Shown piece after piece: positions 52,407 through 63,472 of a stretch of 64,000 bases of DNA; position 1 is the first letter of the stretch, and every line of letters starts with the position of its first letter. The stretch spans positions 62,001 through 126,000 of the forward strand of contig NZ_CP007151.1 of the NCBI RefSeq assembly GCF_000830985.1, read 5' to 3'. Both the position numbers and the translations under genes were made by a program. The DNA is from Marinobacter similis (lineage in GTDB: Bacteria > Pseudomonadota > Gammaproteobacteria > Pseudomonadales > Oleiphilaceae). The notes below the pieces were generated by a model. The model saw nothing but the letters and a program-made list of their open reading frames with translations. It searched no databases and was not told where the DNA came from.

Positions 52407-52705
52407 TCAGCGCTTGGGCTTGAGTACTGTATGCAGTACGTGGTTATTTTCGAAGTAGACGATGAAGTCCTGGTAGTACCATTGGCTGATGGGCGGCTCA
52501 CCAACGGTCCCCGGATTTCCATGGGTGCGCCCCACTTGGCGCGTACAGAGGCTTGGCTCATGCCGATTTGGGGAATGCTGATGCTTGCGCGATCCGTCTG
52601 TGAGCCCACCGGGATGGTGATCTGCTCGGCAACGACGGTGCCGGACGGTGCCAGGATAAAGGCCGTCAGAGCCAGTGCACTCAGCATCATGTTTTTTTTC
52701 TTCAT
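52407..52705 (-). CDS. Small secreted protein, BamE/SmpA-like fold suspected (one frameshift)
   Basis: Restored product about 99 residues. Signal peptide MKKKNMMLSALALTAFILAP, cleaved near VVAEQ. The mature part reads GMSQASVRAKWGAPMEIRGP, then VGEPPISQWYYQDFIVYFEN and HVLHTVLKPKR. One C is missing near 52507 (CCC read as CC, coding strand). The G-S-x-x-x-V-x-x-x-x-G-x-P pattern recalls SmpA/BamE-like proteins but the function is unknown. Confidence 0.68.
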
Positions 52706-52813
52706 TGACTGTTCTCCATTAGAGCCTGATTTGCCTGAAAATTGTTATCGGATCGATGTGGATAAAGCGTAATGTCTTTCTGCACCGGGGAAAAGTCATA
52801 AACGTGCGGCAAT

Positions 52814-53401
52814 TTATTCTTTTTTGCGTTGTCGAATTTGCCAGCGCATCACATGCCGCGCAATTTGCTGTCGGTCGCTGTCGTGGATGTGCACGAATTG
52901 GCTGTGGATGCGCATACCGCCAGCGTTATCAGGGTGGGTATGAATAACCTCGGCAATCGCCCGGGGCTGAAAAAGCTCCGGGGGCAGAGTCATCCGGACG
53001 GTAAGCAGGTTGCCAGTCCTGAAGGTTTCCGGGGCGGCGGTGAAGGCGAGTCCGCCCTCGCTAAGCGTAACTTCCTGCCAGTCTTCCGGTTGCAACGGAT
53101 TTTGCTCAAAGGCCATAATGCGCGCGAGCGTATCGAGCTTGCCATTCAGGGACTTAATTAACCCGGTAAGCAGGCGGTCCCGCTCGGCGAGGCTGGCAAG
53201 CTGGGATTTAATATCCTGGTCCAGTCTCCGGTACTCGGCCTTCAGGCTTTCCAGATGATCGTCGCCAAACGCATTTTCGTCAGGGTTAGCCATCGGTGAG
53301 AGCTTTCGGATTTCGAGACCGATCCGGTCCTCAATACGGAAGTAATCTCGACGTTCCAGGCTTTGCTCGGCCGGTTCGCTGGGATTGTTGGGTGATGTCA
53401 T
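52814..53401 (-). CDS. PilZ-domain protein with degenerate second motif
   Basis: About 195 residues. The c-di-GMP RxxxR motif is present as ERRDYFRIEDRI, then a coiled coil (HLESLKAEYRRLDQDIKSQL). The second motif, normally D/NxSxxG, reads TLSEGG with Thr in place of Asp/Asn. Binding of c-di-GMP may therefore be weak. The domain ends MRIHSQFVHIHDSDRQQIA. Start MTSPNNPSEP at 53401; divergent from lolC. Confidence 0.8.
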   Translation of the reverse strand: MTSPNNPSEPAEQSLERRDYFRIEDRIGLEIRKLSPMANPDENAFGDDHLESLKAEYRRLDQDIKSQLASLAERDRLLTGLIKSLNGKLDTLARIMAFEQNPLQPEDWQEVTLSEGGLAFTAAPETFRTGNLLTVRMTLPPELFQPRAIAEVIHTHPDNAGGMRIHSQFVHIHDSDRQQIARHVMRWQIRQRKKE

Positions 53402-53523
53402 CCTGACTCCGAAGCGTTCAATTATCATTATTTCAGAATAGTTTAGCAGTTTCCCGATGCGCAGGTAGGCGGTCGGGGAAACCAGACCACGACAGATCCG
53501 CAGGTAGCGACAGGCGCCTCCCC

Positions 53524-54764
53524 ATGTTTAGACCTTTATCGTTTTATATCGGCTTGCGTTACACAGCGGCCAAACGTCGAAATCACTTTATTTCCTTTAT
53601 ATCACTGACCTCCATGATCGGGCTGATGCTGGGTGTGGCGGTGTTGATTATCGTGCTGTCAGTGATGAACGGCTTTGACCGGGAGCTCAAGCAACGCATC
53701 CTCGGCATGGTTCCTCATGCCGTCATCGAAGGCTCCGGCCCGCTACAGGACTGGGAATCGATCGATGAACAGGTTCAGCAGCATCCACGGGTTTTGGCAG
53801 CGGCGCCGTTTATCCAGGGTCAGGGCATGGTGACCGGTGGCGGCAACGTGCGCGGGGTGCTGTTGAATGGCGTCCTGCCGGAGCAGGAAAAAACCGTATC
53901 GATTATCGAACAGCACATGGTCGATGGCACCTTCACGACCTCAAATCCGGTGAGTTCGGCATTATTATCGGCCGGTTGATGGCTGCCAGCTTGCGCCTGA
54001 AACTGGGCGACAAGGTTACGGTGGTGCTGCCCGAGGCCTCGGTAACGCCAGCTGGTGTTTTGCCGAGGTTGAAGCGGTTCACGGTGAAGGGGGTGTTTAG
54101 CGTTGGTGCCGAACTTGACGGGAATTACACTCTAATCCACATGGACGATGCCTCCAAGCTTATGCGCACTGGCGGCAAGGCGCTTGGGGTTCGACTGCTG
54201 GTGGATGACCTGTTCGCAGCGCCCAAGGTGGCGGAGCAGGCCGCCCGTTCGCTCCCGGGCCGGTACTACATCTCCGACTGGACTCGTACTCATGGCAACC
54301 TTTTTCAGGCTATTCGCATGGAGAAGACCATGATTGGTCTGCTGCTTATGTTCATCGTCGCGGTTGCCGCCTTCAACATCGTCTCGACCCTGGTCATGGT
54401 GGTGACCGATAAAACCGCAGATATAGCAATTCTGAGAACCATGGGCGCAACGCCCGGGCGAATCATGCGTATTTTCATGGTGCAGGGCGCTGTGATCGGT
54501 ATATTCGGTACGCTCATCGGTACTGCCCTTGGCATCGTGGGTGCGCTCAACATCAGTGCCTTTATCTCCTGGCTGGAGGATGCGCTTGGGCACCAGTTCC
54601 TGAGTGCCGATGTTTACTTCATTAGTTATCTGCCGTCCCAGCTGCAATGGCAGGACGTGTTTATCATTAGCGGTGCCGGCCTTGCCATGAGTCTGCTGGC
54701 GACGATCTATCCCGCGTGGCGGGCTTCCCGAGTCGATCCGGCGGAGGCGCTGCGTTATGAGTAA
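53524..54764 (+). CDS. lolC: Lipoprotein-releasing ABC transporter permease, LolC/LolE family (one frameshift)
   Basis: Restored product about 413 residues. Four membrane helices: one at the N-terminus (FISFISLTSMIGLMLGVAVLIIVL) and three near the C-terminus (MIGLLLMFIVAVAAFNIVST, VQGAVIGIFGTLIGTALGIV, VFIISGAGLAMSLLATIYPA), with a large periplasmic domain between. One C is lost near 53934 (CC read as C), restoring DGTFHDLKSGEFGIIIGR. It extracts outer-membrane lipoproteins with LolD. Only one permease gene is present, so it may be a LolF-type homodimer. Confidence 0.9.
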
Positions 54765-55466
54765 GGAAAACGGGAACATGCACGAAACAGCGCCGGTTAT
54801 CGATTGTCGTCAGGTTACCCGCACCTACAGCGAGGGGCCGGAAAAACTGACAATCTTCTCGGACATTTCGCTGCAGGTGGCGGCCGGAGAGACGGTGGCC
54901 ATAGTGGGTAGCAGTGGTGCCGGTAAAACCACCCTGCTGAACCTGCTGGGTGGCCTGGATCGGCCGTCCTCGGGCCAGATCTCAATCTGTGGGAACGATA
55001 TTCACCGGCTGTCGGAGGCCGGGCGGGCCCGGTTCCGCAACAAGCACCTCGGCTTTGTCTATCAGTTTCACCACCTGCTGCCAGAGTTCCCTGCCTTGGA
55101 GAATGTGATGATGCCGTGCGCGCTTGGCGGTATGGCGATTAGCGCTGCCAAGAAAAAGGCGGAAGGTTTTCTGACCCAGGTGGGACTGGCGGAGCGGCTT
55201 GCCCACAAGCCTGGTGAGCTATCTGGCGGCGAGCGTCAGCGTGTGGCCATCGCCCGCGCCTGGTGAACGAGCCCCAGTGCGTGCTGATGGATGAGCCGAC
55301 CGGCAACCTCGACGAACAAACCGGGGAAGGTGTGCGCAAGCTGATCGAATCGCTTCGGGATGAATTGGGTATTTCGTTCGTGATGGTTACTCACGACATG
55401 AAGATGGCACGAAGCCTGGGGCGGGTTTTGCGTCTTGAGCAGGGGCGGCTAGTTCAGGAAGTTTGA
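54757..55466 (+). CDS. lolD: Lipoprotein-releasing ABC transporter ATPase LolD (one frameshift)
   Basis: Restored product about 236 residues. Walker A VGSSGAGKTTLLNLLGG, the Lol-specific LGFVYQFHHLLPEFPALENV, signature LSGGERQRVAIARAL and Walker B VLMDEPTGNLDE. One C is lost near 55260 (CCC read as CC) just after the signature. Overlaps lolC by 8 bp. Confidence 0.95.
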
Positions 55467-55998
55467 TCAGCGGCCCGTTGGCGCTTGAGGCGGTCGCCAC
55501 GGCGTAACCGCCAATCGGAACGTATCTTCCGGCGCCACAGGAACTGGATGATCAGATAGGCTATGCAGGCAGAAACCGTGGCTACCATCAGCGAGCGAGG
55601 TAAAGGGGAATCCCGATATCGAGCAGGCGCTCGCTGATCCAGGCCCAGGACAGCTCGAATTCGAAGTTGAGGACTGGCCGGTCCAGGACCCAGGCGCCGA
55701 CCTTGTAATTGAAATAGAAGATTGGCGGCATGGTAACCGGGTTGCTGATCCATACCAGCACTACAGATAGCGGCAGGTTCGAGTTAAACCATATCGCGAA
55801 CAGGGCGGCACCAATCATCTGGAAGGGCATAGGGATAAAGCAGAACCAGATGCCGACCAGAAATGCGCGGGCAACGCTGTGGCGGTTGATGTGCCAGAGA
55901 TTGGGTTCATGAAGGATATCGCCAAGAAAGCGGAGCGATTTCATCGCTTGCACCTTCTCTGGTGTTGGCAGATAGCGTTTCATGAACTTCTTTGGCAT
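55454..55998 (-). CDS. DUF2062 membrane protein (one frameshift)
   Basis: Restored product about 181 residues. DUF2062 pattern: HINRHSVARAFLVGIWFCFI, then PMPFQMIGAALFAIWFNSNL and WISNPVTMPPIFYFNYKVGA, three membrane segments. One G is lost near 55596 (GG read as G, coding strand), which puts the last helix (VATVSACIAYLIIQFLW) in another frame. Function unknown; it often sits near lolD and comEC. Its 3' end overlaps lolD by 13 bp. Confidence 0.83.
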
Positions 55999-56078
55999 TG
56001 GAAGCTCTGCCTGTTGTTTGCGTGTGAATTCCGGAAGCATGGATGCTGCCGGTGGATCATCAAACCGGAGGACAAGGA

Positions 56079-58525
56079 TTGTCCGGACAATCAATTACCC
56101 GACCCGGGTCCGCATCTGGGCGCGGTTTAGCGGTCGCGGCTGCATTCGCCTTCTCGTGCGGCGTTATCTTACTGTATTGGCTGTCGATGTTGCCACCTCC
56201 GCAATGGATCGTGGCGAGCTTTATTACAGCTTTTTGCATTGCGTTTCGAGCCCGCCAGTATCCACTCCGCCGTATGGCTGTCGTGAGCATGGCCCTGATC
56301 ATAGGATTGGCTTGGGCCAGTTGGCACGCTGACCGGCGCCTGGCTGAGAGATTGCCTGCCGGCATGGAAGGGCAGCGCCTGTCGGTTTCCGGCTACGTCT
56401 GTGACATCCCATCGCCCGGAAGCTTTAACAGTCTCCGTTTCAGCTTCTGTGTCACTCAATGGCACGAGCGCCCGCATTCCCCGAATCAAGCCATCAAGCT
56501 ACCACAACTTCTGCGCCTTGCTTGGTACGGACATGCCGAACGCCGTTTGCCTTCACACCGCTTGAGACTTGAGCTTGTCCTGAAGCGACCTCACGGTGCC
56601 CTGAACGATGCTGGATTCCGCTATGAAGACTGGCTTTTCCGTAAAGGCTACCGGGCAACGGGGACGGTCCGGGAAGTAGTTCCGGATCAGGCCGTGATGT
56701 GCAGCTTAAAATGCCGATATCACGAGGCACACCACTGGATTGCAAATTGGGTTGAGCATCGGTTTGCCAGTGCCGAACATCGGCCCTTGATCAGTTCCCT
56801 GTTGGTGGGTGATCGGGGGCACCTGACGCCCACCCATTGGAAGGTGTTGCAGGCCACCGGCACCATCCACCTGGTGGCCATCTCCGGTCTGCACCTGGGG
56901 TTGATTGCCCTCGGCGCCGGCTTTCTGGTGCGCAGGCTTCTATTGGCTTTGCCGTTGACCTGGGTGGGTGAGGTTGTTCAGCGGCGCTGCCTTTTTGCGG
57001 CGGTAATGATCTGTTGTCTGGTCTATGCCCTGATGGCCGGGTTCACCGTTCCAACCCAAAGAGCGCTGCTAATGGTGTTGGTGGGCGGTTGGTCGTTGCT
57101 GTTTGCGCGTCAGCTTCCGGCCTGGCAGGCATGGGTCTGGGCCTTGGCAGCGGTTCTATTGCTGGATCCGTTTGCGCCGCTGGATCAGGGTTTCTGGCTG
57201 TCGTTTGGCGCGGTTGCCGTTCTGATCTGGGTCTTTGCAGCTGGGCTTCGGCCTCTGGGGTGGCTCGGGACACTTCTGCTGGCCCAGGGCGCCTTGTTTG
57301 CCGGGCTCTGGCCGCTGCTACAGGTGTTCGGGCAGGATCAGCCTTTGATCGGTGGGCTGGCCAATTTGTTGGCTATTCCCTGGGTGTCGCTGGTGGTTAT
57401 GCCCGGTCTGATTGGCGGTGCTGTAGTGGTGGCGATCGTGCCGGCCGCAATTGAGGTGGTGGTTCCGTTCTGTGACGGACTCATGGGAATACTCTGGGTG
57501 GTGTTGACCTACCTGGCGGAATTGCCGTCTCCGGCCATTAATGTGGGGCCGTGGGAGGTGATTGGGCTGGCGGGACTGGTGCTGTTGCTGGTGAAAGTGC
57601 CGACGCCCGGAGGTGGCACTTGCGCTGGTTTGTTGTTCGTGGCTTGGCTGGCAGTGGTGCAACCACCGACATTGCAACGGCCCAACGCCCATCTGGTTGA
57701 GCCAGAGTTACGAGTCTGGGATGTCGGGCAGGGCCTGGCGGTCCTGGTGCGGCATCAGGACACGGTGTTGTTGTACGACACCGGGCCAGCAGTACCGGGT
57801 GTGTTCTCGGCTGTGGAGTCGACTTTGCTTCCGAATCTGAAAGCGCTGGGAATAAACCGTATCGATACCCTGGTAATCAGTCATGCCGACAGCGATCATT
57901 CCGGTGGTCTGGCAACGTTGGCCAGGTCTATCCAGATCGGAAAGTTGGTCACCGGTGAGGTGTCGGCCGTTCAGGAGAAGCTGGGCGAAACGTCCGGCCT
58001 TGTTGTGCAGCCCTGCGCGGTGGCGGGTGAGGAGTTAGCAGGGCTGCACATTCACTATTGGCACGCCGGTGATTCGCGTACCGGCAACGATGCCTCCTGC
58101 GTGGTGCGGATTGAGCATGCGCCATCTCGCACTGAGTGGCTGCTGCCCGGCGATATCAGTGCGGCAACTGAGGCGCTCTATTTGTCACACCTGCGCGGGC
58201 AGGGATCTTTGGCGGCGGATGTGACGCGGCTGGTGCTTGCGCCTCATCATGCAGCAAGACATCCTCCTCGCCGCAGTGGGTGTCAGCTTTGACTCCAGAG
58301 GTGGTGATCTATTCCGCCGGTTACCGGCATCGATACGGGCACCCTCACAGCAGCGTAACGGCCCGCTATCGTAATCGTGGGGTGAGCGCATTCAGTACTG
58401 CCTGTTCCGGAATGTTGGTGGCAGCCATTGAAGATAACCGCCTGACCATCAAAGAGAAGCGTCTGGATACACCGTTCTGGATTGGCGAGAAAGGCCAGGC
58501 CCGTGATGAATGTTCGATACCGTGA
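56079..58525 (+). CDS. comEC: DNA internalization competence protein ComEC/Rec2 (one frameshift)
   Basis: Restored product about 815 residues. A DUF4131 N-terminal part, the membrane Competence domain (LLVGDRGHLTPTHWKVLQAT, GTIHLVAISGLHLGLIALGA) and a C-terminal metallo-beta-lactamase-like domain with VISHADSDHSGG and VLAPHHGSK. One G is lost near 58251 (GG read as G), just at that last motif. Forms the inner-membrane channel for single-stranded DNA. The start is uncertain: TTG 56079 follows GGAGGACAAGGA, ATG 56043 is an alternative. Confidence 0.9.
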
Positions 58526-58597
58526 CATAACGGGTGTGGCCTGCCACGGCAGCTATGCTAAAGTAGCGCGGCTTGTAAACTATCAGGGAGACCGAGC

Positions 58598-59222
58598 GTG
58601 TTCGAGCTGTTGAAAGCCGGTGGCATTTTGATGGTGCCTATTGTTGCGTGTTCCATTCTGGCCCTTGCCATTATTCTGGAGCGTTTCTGGACCTTGCGTG
58701 CGTCCAGGGTGGCACCATCCCAGACCCTTAATGAGCTTTGGCGCTGGATCAAGAAAAAAGAACTCAATGGCCGTAAGCTGAAGCGCTTCAGGGATCTTCT
58801 CCCATGGGCCGCGTTCTGGCGGGTGGTCTGCTCAATGCCAAGCACGGTCGCGAGATCATGAAAGAGAGTATTGAGCATGAAGCCAGCCAGGTGATTCATG
58901 ACCTCGAACGGTTCCTGAACCCGCTGGGCACGGTGGCTACCATCACACCACTGCTTGGTCTCCTGGGTACCGTGATTGGCATGATCAAGGTGTTCGCGGA
59001 GATTCAGCTGGCTGGTGTTGGCAATGCCGGTAATCTTGCAGGCGGCATTTCGGAGGCCCTGATTACCACGCAGCCGGTCTGAGCGTTGCGATTCCGGCCC
59101 TGATTGCCCACCGCTATTTCATTCGTCGTGTCGACGAACTGGTGGTCAGCATGGAACAAGAGGCCATCAAGCTGGTTGAGGTTGTGCACGGAGACCGCGA
59201 AATCGACGTGGAAGGAGCCTGA
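58598..59222 (+). CDS. exbB: MotA/TolQ/ExbB proton channel family protein (two frameshifts)
   Basis: Restored product about 208 residues. N-terminal helix (ILMVPIVACSILALAIILERF) and two C-terminal helices (FLNPLGTVATITPLLGLLGT, ITTAAGLSVAIPALIAHRYF). The pattern TPLLGLLGTVIGM is the family hallmark. One G is missing near 58783 and another near 59070, both GG read as G. It pairs with the ExbD-like gene and energises an unknown envelope process; no TonB gene is adjacent. Confidence 0.87.
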
Positions 59223-59227
59223 ACGCC

Positions 59228-59653
59228 GTGAAGTTCAAGCGCCAGAGAAGTCAGGAAGTCGCGGTCGACCTGACACCACTGATCGACGTGGTGTTCCTGC
59301 TGCTGATTTTCTTTATGGTCTCCACCACCTTCACCCGCGAGAGCCATCTCCAGGTGGAACTGCCTGAGGCTAGCGGGGAGCCGGTATCGCCTTCAGAGGT
59401 TCGCCAGATTGATGTGGTGATCAACGCCGAGGGCCAATACCTGCTCAATGACCAGGCCCTGGTCAACAACCGCCGCGAGACCCTGGAAAGGGGTGTGAAA
59501 GAGCTGGCGGAGGGTGACAAATCCCTGCCGTTCATTATTACCGCCGATGCCCGCACCCCCCATGAGTTTGTGGTTCGTGCCATGGACGTCGCCGGTCGTC
59601 TCGGCTTTGCCAAGCTGAGCATCACCACTGAGCGGGAGACGGAAACAGAATGA
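59228..59653 (+). CDS. exbD: ExbD/TolR family biopolymer transport protein
   Basis: 141 residues: one helix (VDLTPLIDVVFLLLIFFMV) with the proton-path Asp in LTPLIDVVFLLL, then a periplasmic domain (FIITADARTPHEFVVRAMDV). GTG start. The stop overlaps the msbA start (ATGA). Its place before msbA and lpxK, common in this group, suggests a link to LPS or lipid handling, not iron uptake; that is inference. Confidence 0.87.
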   Translation: MKFKRQRSQEVAVDLTPLIDVVFLLLIFFMVSTTFTRESHLQVELPEASGEPVSPSEVRQIDVVINAEGQYLLNDQALVNNRRETLERGVKELAEGDKSLPFIITADARTPHEFVVRAMDVAGRLGFAKLSITTERETETE

Positions 59654-61431
59654 GCAGTCCAGACCCGCTCCCGGCCCAGGGGCCCGCCGTCCAACCTTCC
59701 GGCAGCTGGGATACCTACAAGCGCCTGCTGGCCTATGTGAAACCGTTCTGGTTGGCATTTTCCCTTGCCGTGTTAGGCAACATCATTTATGCAGCGGCAT
59801 CCACCGGTATGGCGGCCGCCATGGAGTATGTGATTGCCGCCATCGAAAACCCGACTGACGGCAATCGGATTCTTCTCACCCTCCTGATCGTTGGCGTATT
59901 TGCTTTCCGAGGGGTGGGTACATTTTTGAGTCAGTATTTTATCGGGTACGTTGGCCGACACGTTATAAATGCCCTGCGCAATGATGTATTCGATCGTCTA
60001 CTTTCTCTTCCATCCCGTTATTTTGATGACAACGCGGCCGGCCGACTGGTGTCCAAGCTGACCTTCAATGTGGAGCAGGTGGCGGCAGCGACGACCGATG
60101 CCGTGACCATCACCCTCCGTGAAGGGCTGACCATTATTGGCCTGCTGTGTTTCATGCTCTATACCAACTGGGTTCTCACCCTGATCTTCCTCGCGGTTGG
60201 GCCGGTCATTGGCGCCGTGGTGAGCTATGCCAGCAAGCGTTTCCGTCGAATCAGCAAACGCATCCAGGGCTCCATGGGCGACATTACCCATGTGGCCTCT
60301 GAGTCCATTGCCGGTTACCGCGTGGTGCGGACGTTCGGTGGCGAAGACTATGAGCAGCAGCGATTTCGCGAGGTCAACGACCGTAACCTCGCGCAGAGTC
60401 TGAAGATGGCCTCGACCCAGGCCATCAGTGTGCCGGTCATTCAGGTGCTGGTAGCCATCGCCATCGCGGCGCTGGTGTGGACCATGTTGGCGCCGGAAAT
60501 TCGGGGTGGCATGACCACTGGCCAGTTGGTCGCCTTCATTACCGCCGCGACCACCATGGCGAAACCGATCCGCCAGGTAACCTCGGTGCACGCCAAGATC
60601 CAGAAAGGCCTGGCCGCCGCGTACGATGTGTTCGAAACCATGGACGAACAGCCCGAGCAGGATCCAGGCACCTACGCGCCGTCACGAGTGGAAGGCAACA
60701 TCCGGTTTGAGGACGTATCTTTCCGATACCGGGATCAGCTCGACAATGTGCTCGAAGGCATCACGCTCGACATTCCAGCCGGTCAAAGTGTCGCCCTGGT
60801 TGGCCGCTCAGGCAGCGGCAAGTCCACACTGGTCAGCCTTTTGCCGCGCTTCTACGAGTACACCGGTGGCGATATTCTGATCGACGACCACTCGTTGCGA
60901 GATTACTCCCTGAAAGCCCTGCGCTCGCAGATAGCCCTGGTAACCCAGAACGTTGTGCTGTTCAACGACACCATTGCCGCCAACATCGCTTACGGCGCCT
61001 TGCGGGATTGCAGTCGCGAGGAAATCCGTGAGGCAGCGGCCAAGGCCCATGCCCTTGAGTTTATCGACCGGATGCCCGAGGGGCTCGATACCATGATTGG
61101 TGACAACGGCGTGATGCTTTCGGGCGGTCAGCGCCAGCGCTTGGCCATTGCCCGGGCACTGCTCAAGAACGCGCCGGTTTTGATCCTTGATGAGGCCACC
61201 TCGGCGCTCGATACCGAGTCTGAGCGTCACATTCAGGAAGCTTTGGAAATGGTCATGAAAGGCCGGACCACACTGGTCATCGCGCACCGTCTGTCCACCA
61301 TTGAGAAAGCCGACCGAATCCTGGTGATGGAAAACGGCCGAATTGTCGAATCCGGGCGGCACGACGAGCTGCTGAAAACCGGTGGCGCCTACGCCCAGCT
61401 GCATCAGATGCAATTCAGCGATTCGGTATGA
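59650..61431 (+). CDS. msbA: Lipid A ABC exporter MsbA
   Basis: 593 residues. Six-helix transmembrane domain with a long first half (FWLAFSLAVLGNIIYAAAST) and the ATPase: Walker A VGRSGSGKSTLVSLL, Q-loop ALVTQNVVLFNDT, signature MLSGGQRQRLAIARAL, Walker B LILDEATSALDT and the His-loop VIAHRLSTIEKAD. It flips lipid A-core across the inner membrane. Stop overlaps lpxK start. Confidence 0.95.
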   Translation: MSSPDPLPAQGPAVQPSGSWDTYKRLLAYVKPFWLAFSLAVLGNIIYAAASTGMAAAMEYVIAAIENPTDGNRILLTLLIVGVFAFRGVGTFLSQYFIGYVGRHVINALRNDVFDRLLSLPSRYFDDNAAGRLVSKLTFNVEQVAAATTDAVTITLREGLTIIGLLCFMLYTNWVLTLIFLAVGPVIGAVVSYASKRFRRISKRIQGSMGDITHVASESIAGYRVVRTFGGEDYEQQRFREVNDRNLAQSLKMASTQAISVPVIQVLVAIAIAALVWTMLAPEIRGGMTTGQLVAFITAATTMAKPIRQVTSVHAKIQKGLAAAYDVFETMDEQPEQDPGTYAPSRVEGNIRFEDVSFRYRDQLDNVLEGITLDIPAGQSVALVGRSGSGKSTLVSLLPRFYEYTGGDILIDDHSLRDYSLKALRSQIALVTQNVVLFNDTIAANIAYGALRDCSREEIREAAAKAHALEFIDRMPEGLDTMIGDNGVMLSGGQRQRLAIARALLKNAPVLILDEATSALDTESERHIQEALEMVMKGRTTLVIAHRLSTIEKADRILVMENGRIVESGRHDELLKTGGAYAQLHQMQFSDSV

Positions 61432-62456
61432 GCTCGCTGATTGACCGGCTCTGGTATGGCAAGTCGCGCCCGTTGTGGCCCCTGGCTCCGCTGAGCTGGC
61501 TATTCCAGATGGTCGCTGCCTCCCGGCGCCGCAAGGCGTGGGAGGCGAGAAATGACGCGCTGCCCGTGCCGGTGGTGGTGGTGGGCAATATCACCGCGGG
61601 CGGTACCGGAAAGTCCCCTCTCACTGCTTGGCTGGTCGCCGAACTTCGGTCAGTGGGTTGGCGCCCGGTGATCATCAGTCGCGGTTATGGCGGCAAGTCT
61701 CCGCACTACCCGGCACTGGTCAGTGCCGACAGCAACCCCTCCGAAATGGGCGATGAGCCGGTGATGCTGGCGCAAGCAACCGGTGTTCCAGTAGTAGTCG
61801 ATCCCATTCGCCGCCGTGGTGCCCTCTGGGCACTGGATCAGAAGCTTGGCGATATTCTCGTCTGCGACGATGGTCTGCAGCACTACGCCTTACCCAGAGA
61901 TGTCGAGCTGGCGGTTTTCGACGGTGCCCGTGGTACTGGCAATGGTGCCGTAATTCCTGTCGGGCCGCTACGTGAGCCCGTATCGCGCCTGTCTTCTGTG
62001 GACTTTGTGGTGGTGAATGGTGGCGAGTTTGAGGCCGGCCAGCATCTCGACGCCTTCGGCGATATTGAGCATCCGGAAATCCACACCATGGCGCTTGAGC
62101 CATCGACGCTGGTTAACCTGAAAACCGGACAGGCGCGGCCAATCACCGATTTGCAGGGGCAGGCCGTGCGAGCGGTTGCCGGAATCGGCAATCCTGGACG
62201 GTTTTTCGATACACTAAGAAACTTGGGGGCCACGGTCACCGAGGCACCTTTTGCGGATCATCACAGCTTCAAGGCCAGCGATCTTACTGCGGAAGCGGGC
62301 CAGTGGGTGGTGATGACCGCCAAAGATGCGGTGAAGTGCCGTCCGTTCGCGCCAGACAACGCCTGGGTTTTTTCCGTACAGGCCAGTTTGTCGGATGAAT
62401 TTTCACGTTCGGTGATCTCCCGCATCGGGCAGAGTTCCGAACAGCTAATCTCTTAA
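61428..62456 (+). CDS. lpxK: Tetraacyldisaccharide 4'-kinase LpxK
   Basis: 342 residues. The P-loop [20 protein letters not shown] is the signature; [10 protein letters not shown]-type motif appears as [20 protein letters not shown], with [19 protein letters not shown] near the C-terminus. It phosphorylates the lipid A disaccharide 4'-position. Directly coupled to msbA. Confidence 0.97.
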   Translation: MSSLIDRLWYGKSRPLWPLAPLSWLFQMVAASRRRKAWEARNDALPVPVVVVGNITAGGTGKSPLTAWLVAELRSVGWRPVIISRGYGGKSPHYPALVSADSNPSEMGDEPVMLAQATGVPVVVDPIRRRGALWALDQKLGDILVCDDGLQHYALPRDVELAVFDGARGTGNGAVIPVGPLREPVSRLSSVDFVVVNGGEFEAGQHLDAFGDIEHPEIHTMALEPSTLVNLKTGQARPITDLQGQAVRAVAGIGNPGRFFDTLRNLGATVTEAPFADHHSFKASDLTAEAGQWVVMTAKDAVKCRPFAPDNAWVFSVQASLSDEFSRSVISRIGQSSEQLIS

Positions 62457-62472
62457 ACCTGGATGGGACATC

Positions 62473-62661
62473 ATGGACAAAAAACTGCTGGCAATGCTGG
62501 CGTGCCCGGTCTGCAAGGGCGATCTGAAACTTAACGAGGCTCGAACCGAGCTGGTCTGCTATCAGGACGCCATGGCGTTCCCCGTGCGCGAGGGGATACC
62601 GGTCATGCTATCCAGTGAAGCTCGTACGCTCACTACCGACGAGCGCCTCGATAAACGCTAA
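62473..62661 (+). CDS. Trm112 family protein (YcaR-like)
   Basis: 62 residues, zinc-ribbon-like: [20 protein letters not shown] and [20 protein letters not shown]. Only part of the cysteine set is kept. Found between lpxK and kdsB, as in E. coli ycaR. Small accessory protein, role unclear. Confidence 0.9.
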   Translation: MDKKLLAMLACPVCKGDLKLNEARTELVCYQDAMAFPVREGIPVMLSSEARTLTTDERLDKR

Positions 62662-62687
62662 GTCACTGTTTCAGGATACTTCTGCTC

Positions 62688-63472
62688 ATGTCTTTCTCTG
62701 TGGTTATCCCAGCTCGTTATGCCTCCAGTCGTTTGCCTGGCAAGCCGCTGGCGGACATCGTGGGCAAGCCGATGATTCAACATGTATACGAACGGGCGTT
62801 GGCGAGTCGTGCTGATCGGGTGGTGGTGGCCACCGATGATGACCGTATTCGCGAAGCCTGCGAGCGCTTTGGCGCCGATGTTGTGATGACATCGCCGGAC
62901 CATGCCAGTGGTACTGATCGGCTGGCAGAAGTGGCGCGAAATCTCGACTTGGAAGGCGATCACCGGGTGGTCAACGTGCAGGGTGATGAGCCCCTGATTC
63001 CATCGGTGCTGATCAATCAGGTAGCGGACAATCTGGAATTCTATCCCGATGCCGCCATTGCCACCCTGTGCGAGCGCATCCACGATGTTGATCAGTTGAT
63101 TAACCCTAATGCCGTGAAAGTTGTGTTTGACCACCAGGCATGGCCCATTATTTCAGCCGGGCGCCGATTCCGTGGCCCCGGGATACCTGGATGAACGGCG
63201 GCCCACTGAGTGGCGACGACGTAGCGATGCCGGCCGGTGTCGATTATTTCCGTCATATCGGCATTTATGGCTACCGTGCCCATGTCCTGGAGCAGTTCGT
63301 GAACTGGGCGCCGGCACCCACCGAAAAGGCGGAATCTCTGGAGCAGTTGCGGGCTTTGTACAACGGTGCCCGTATCCACGTGGATGTAGCCGCTGAAAAA
63401 CCACCTGCCGGCGTTGATACCGAAGCCGATCTGGAGCGCATCCGGGAATGGCTGGCGACGAGGAACGTGTAA
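62688..63472 (+). CDS. kdsB: 3-deoxy-manno-octulosonate cytidylyltransferase KdsB (one frameshift)
   Basis: Restored product about 261 residues. N-terminus [20 protein letters not shown] and the core [20 protein letters not shown]. One G is lost near 63138 (GGG read as GG); repair gives [20 protein letters not shown]. It activates KDO as CMP-KDO for LPS inner core synthesis. Overlaps the next gene (TAATG). Confidence 0.95.
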
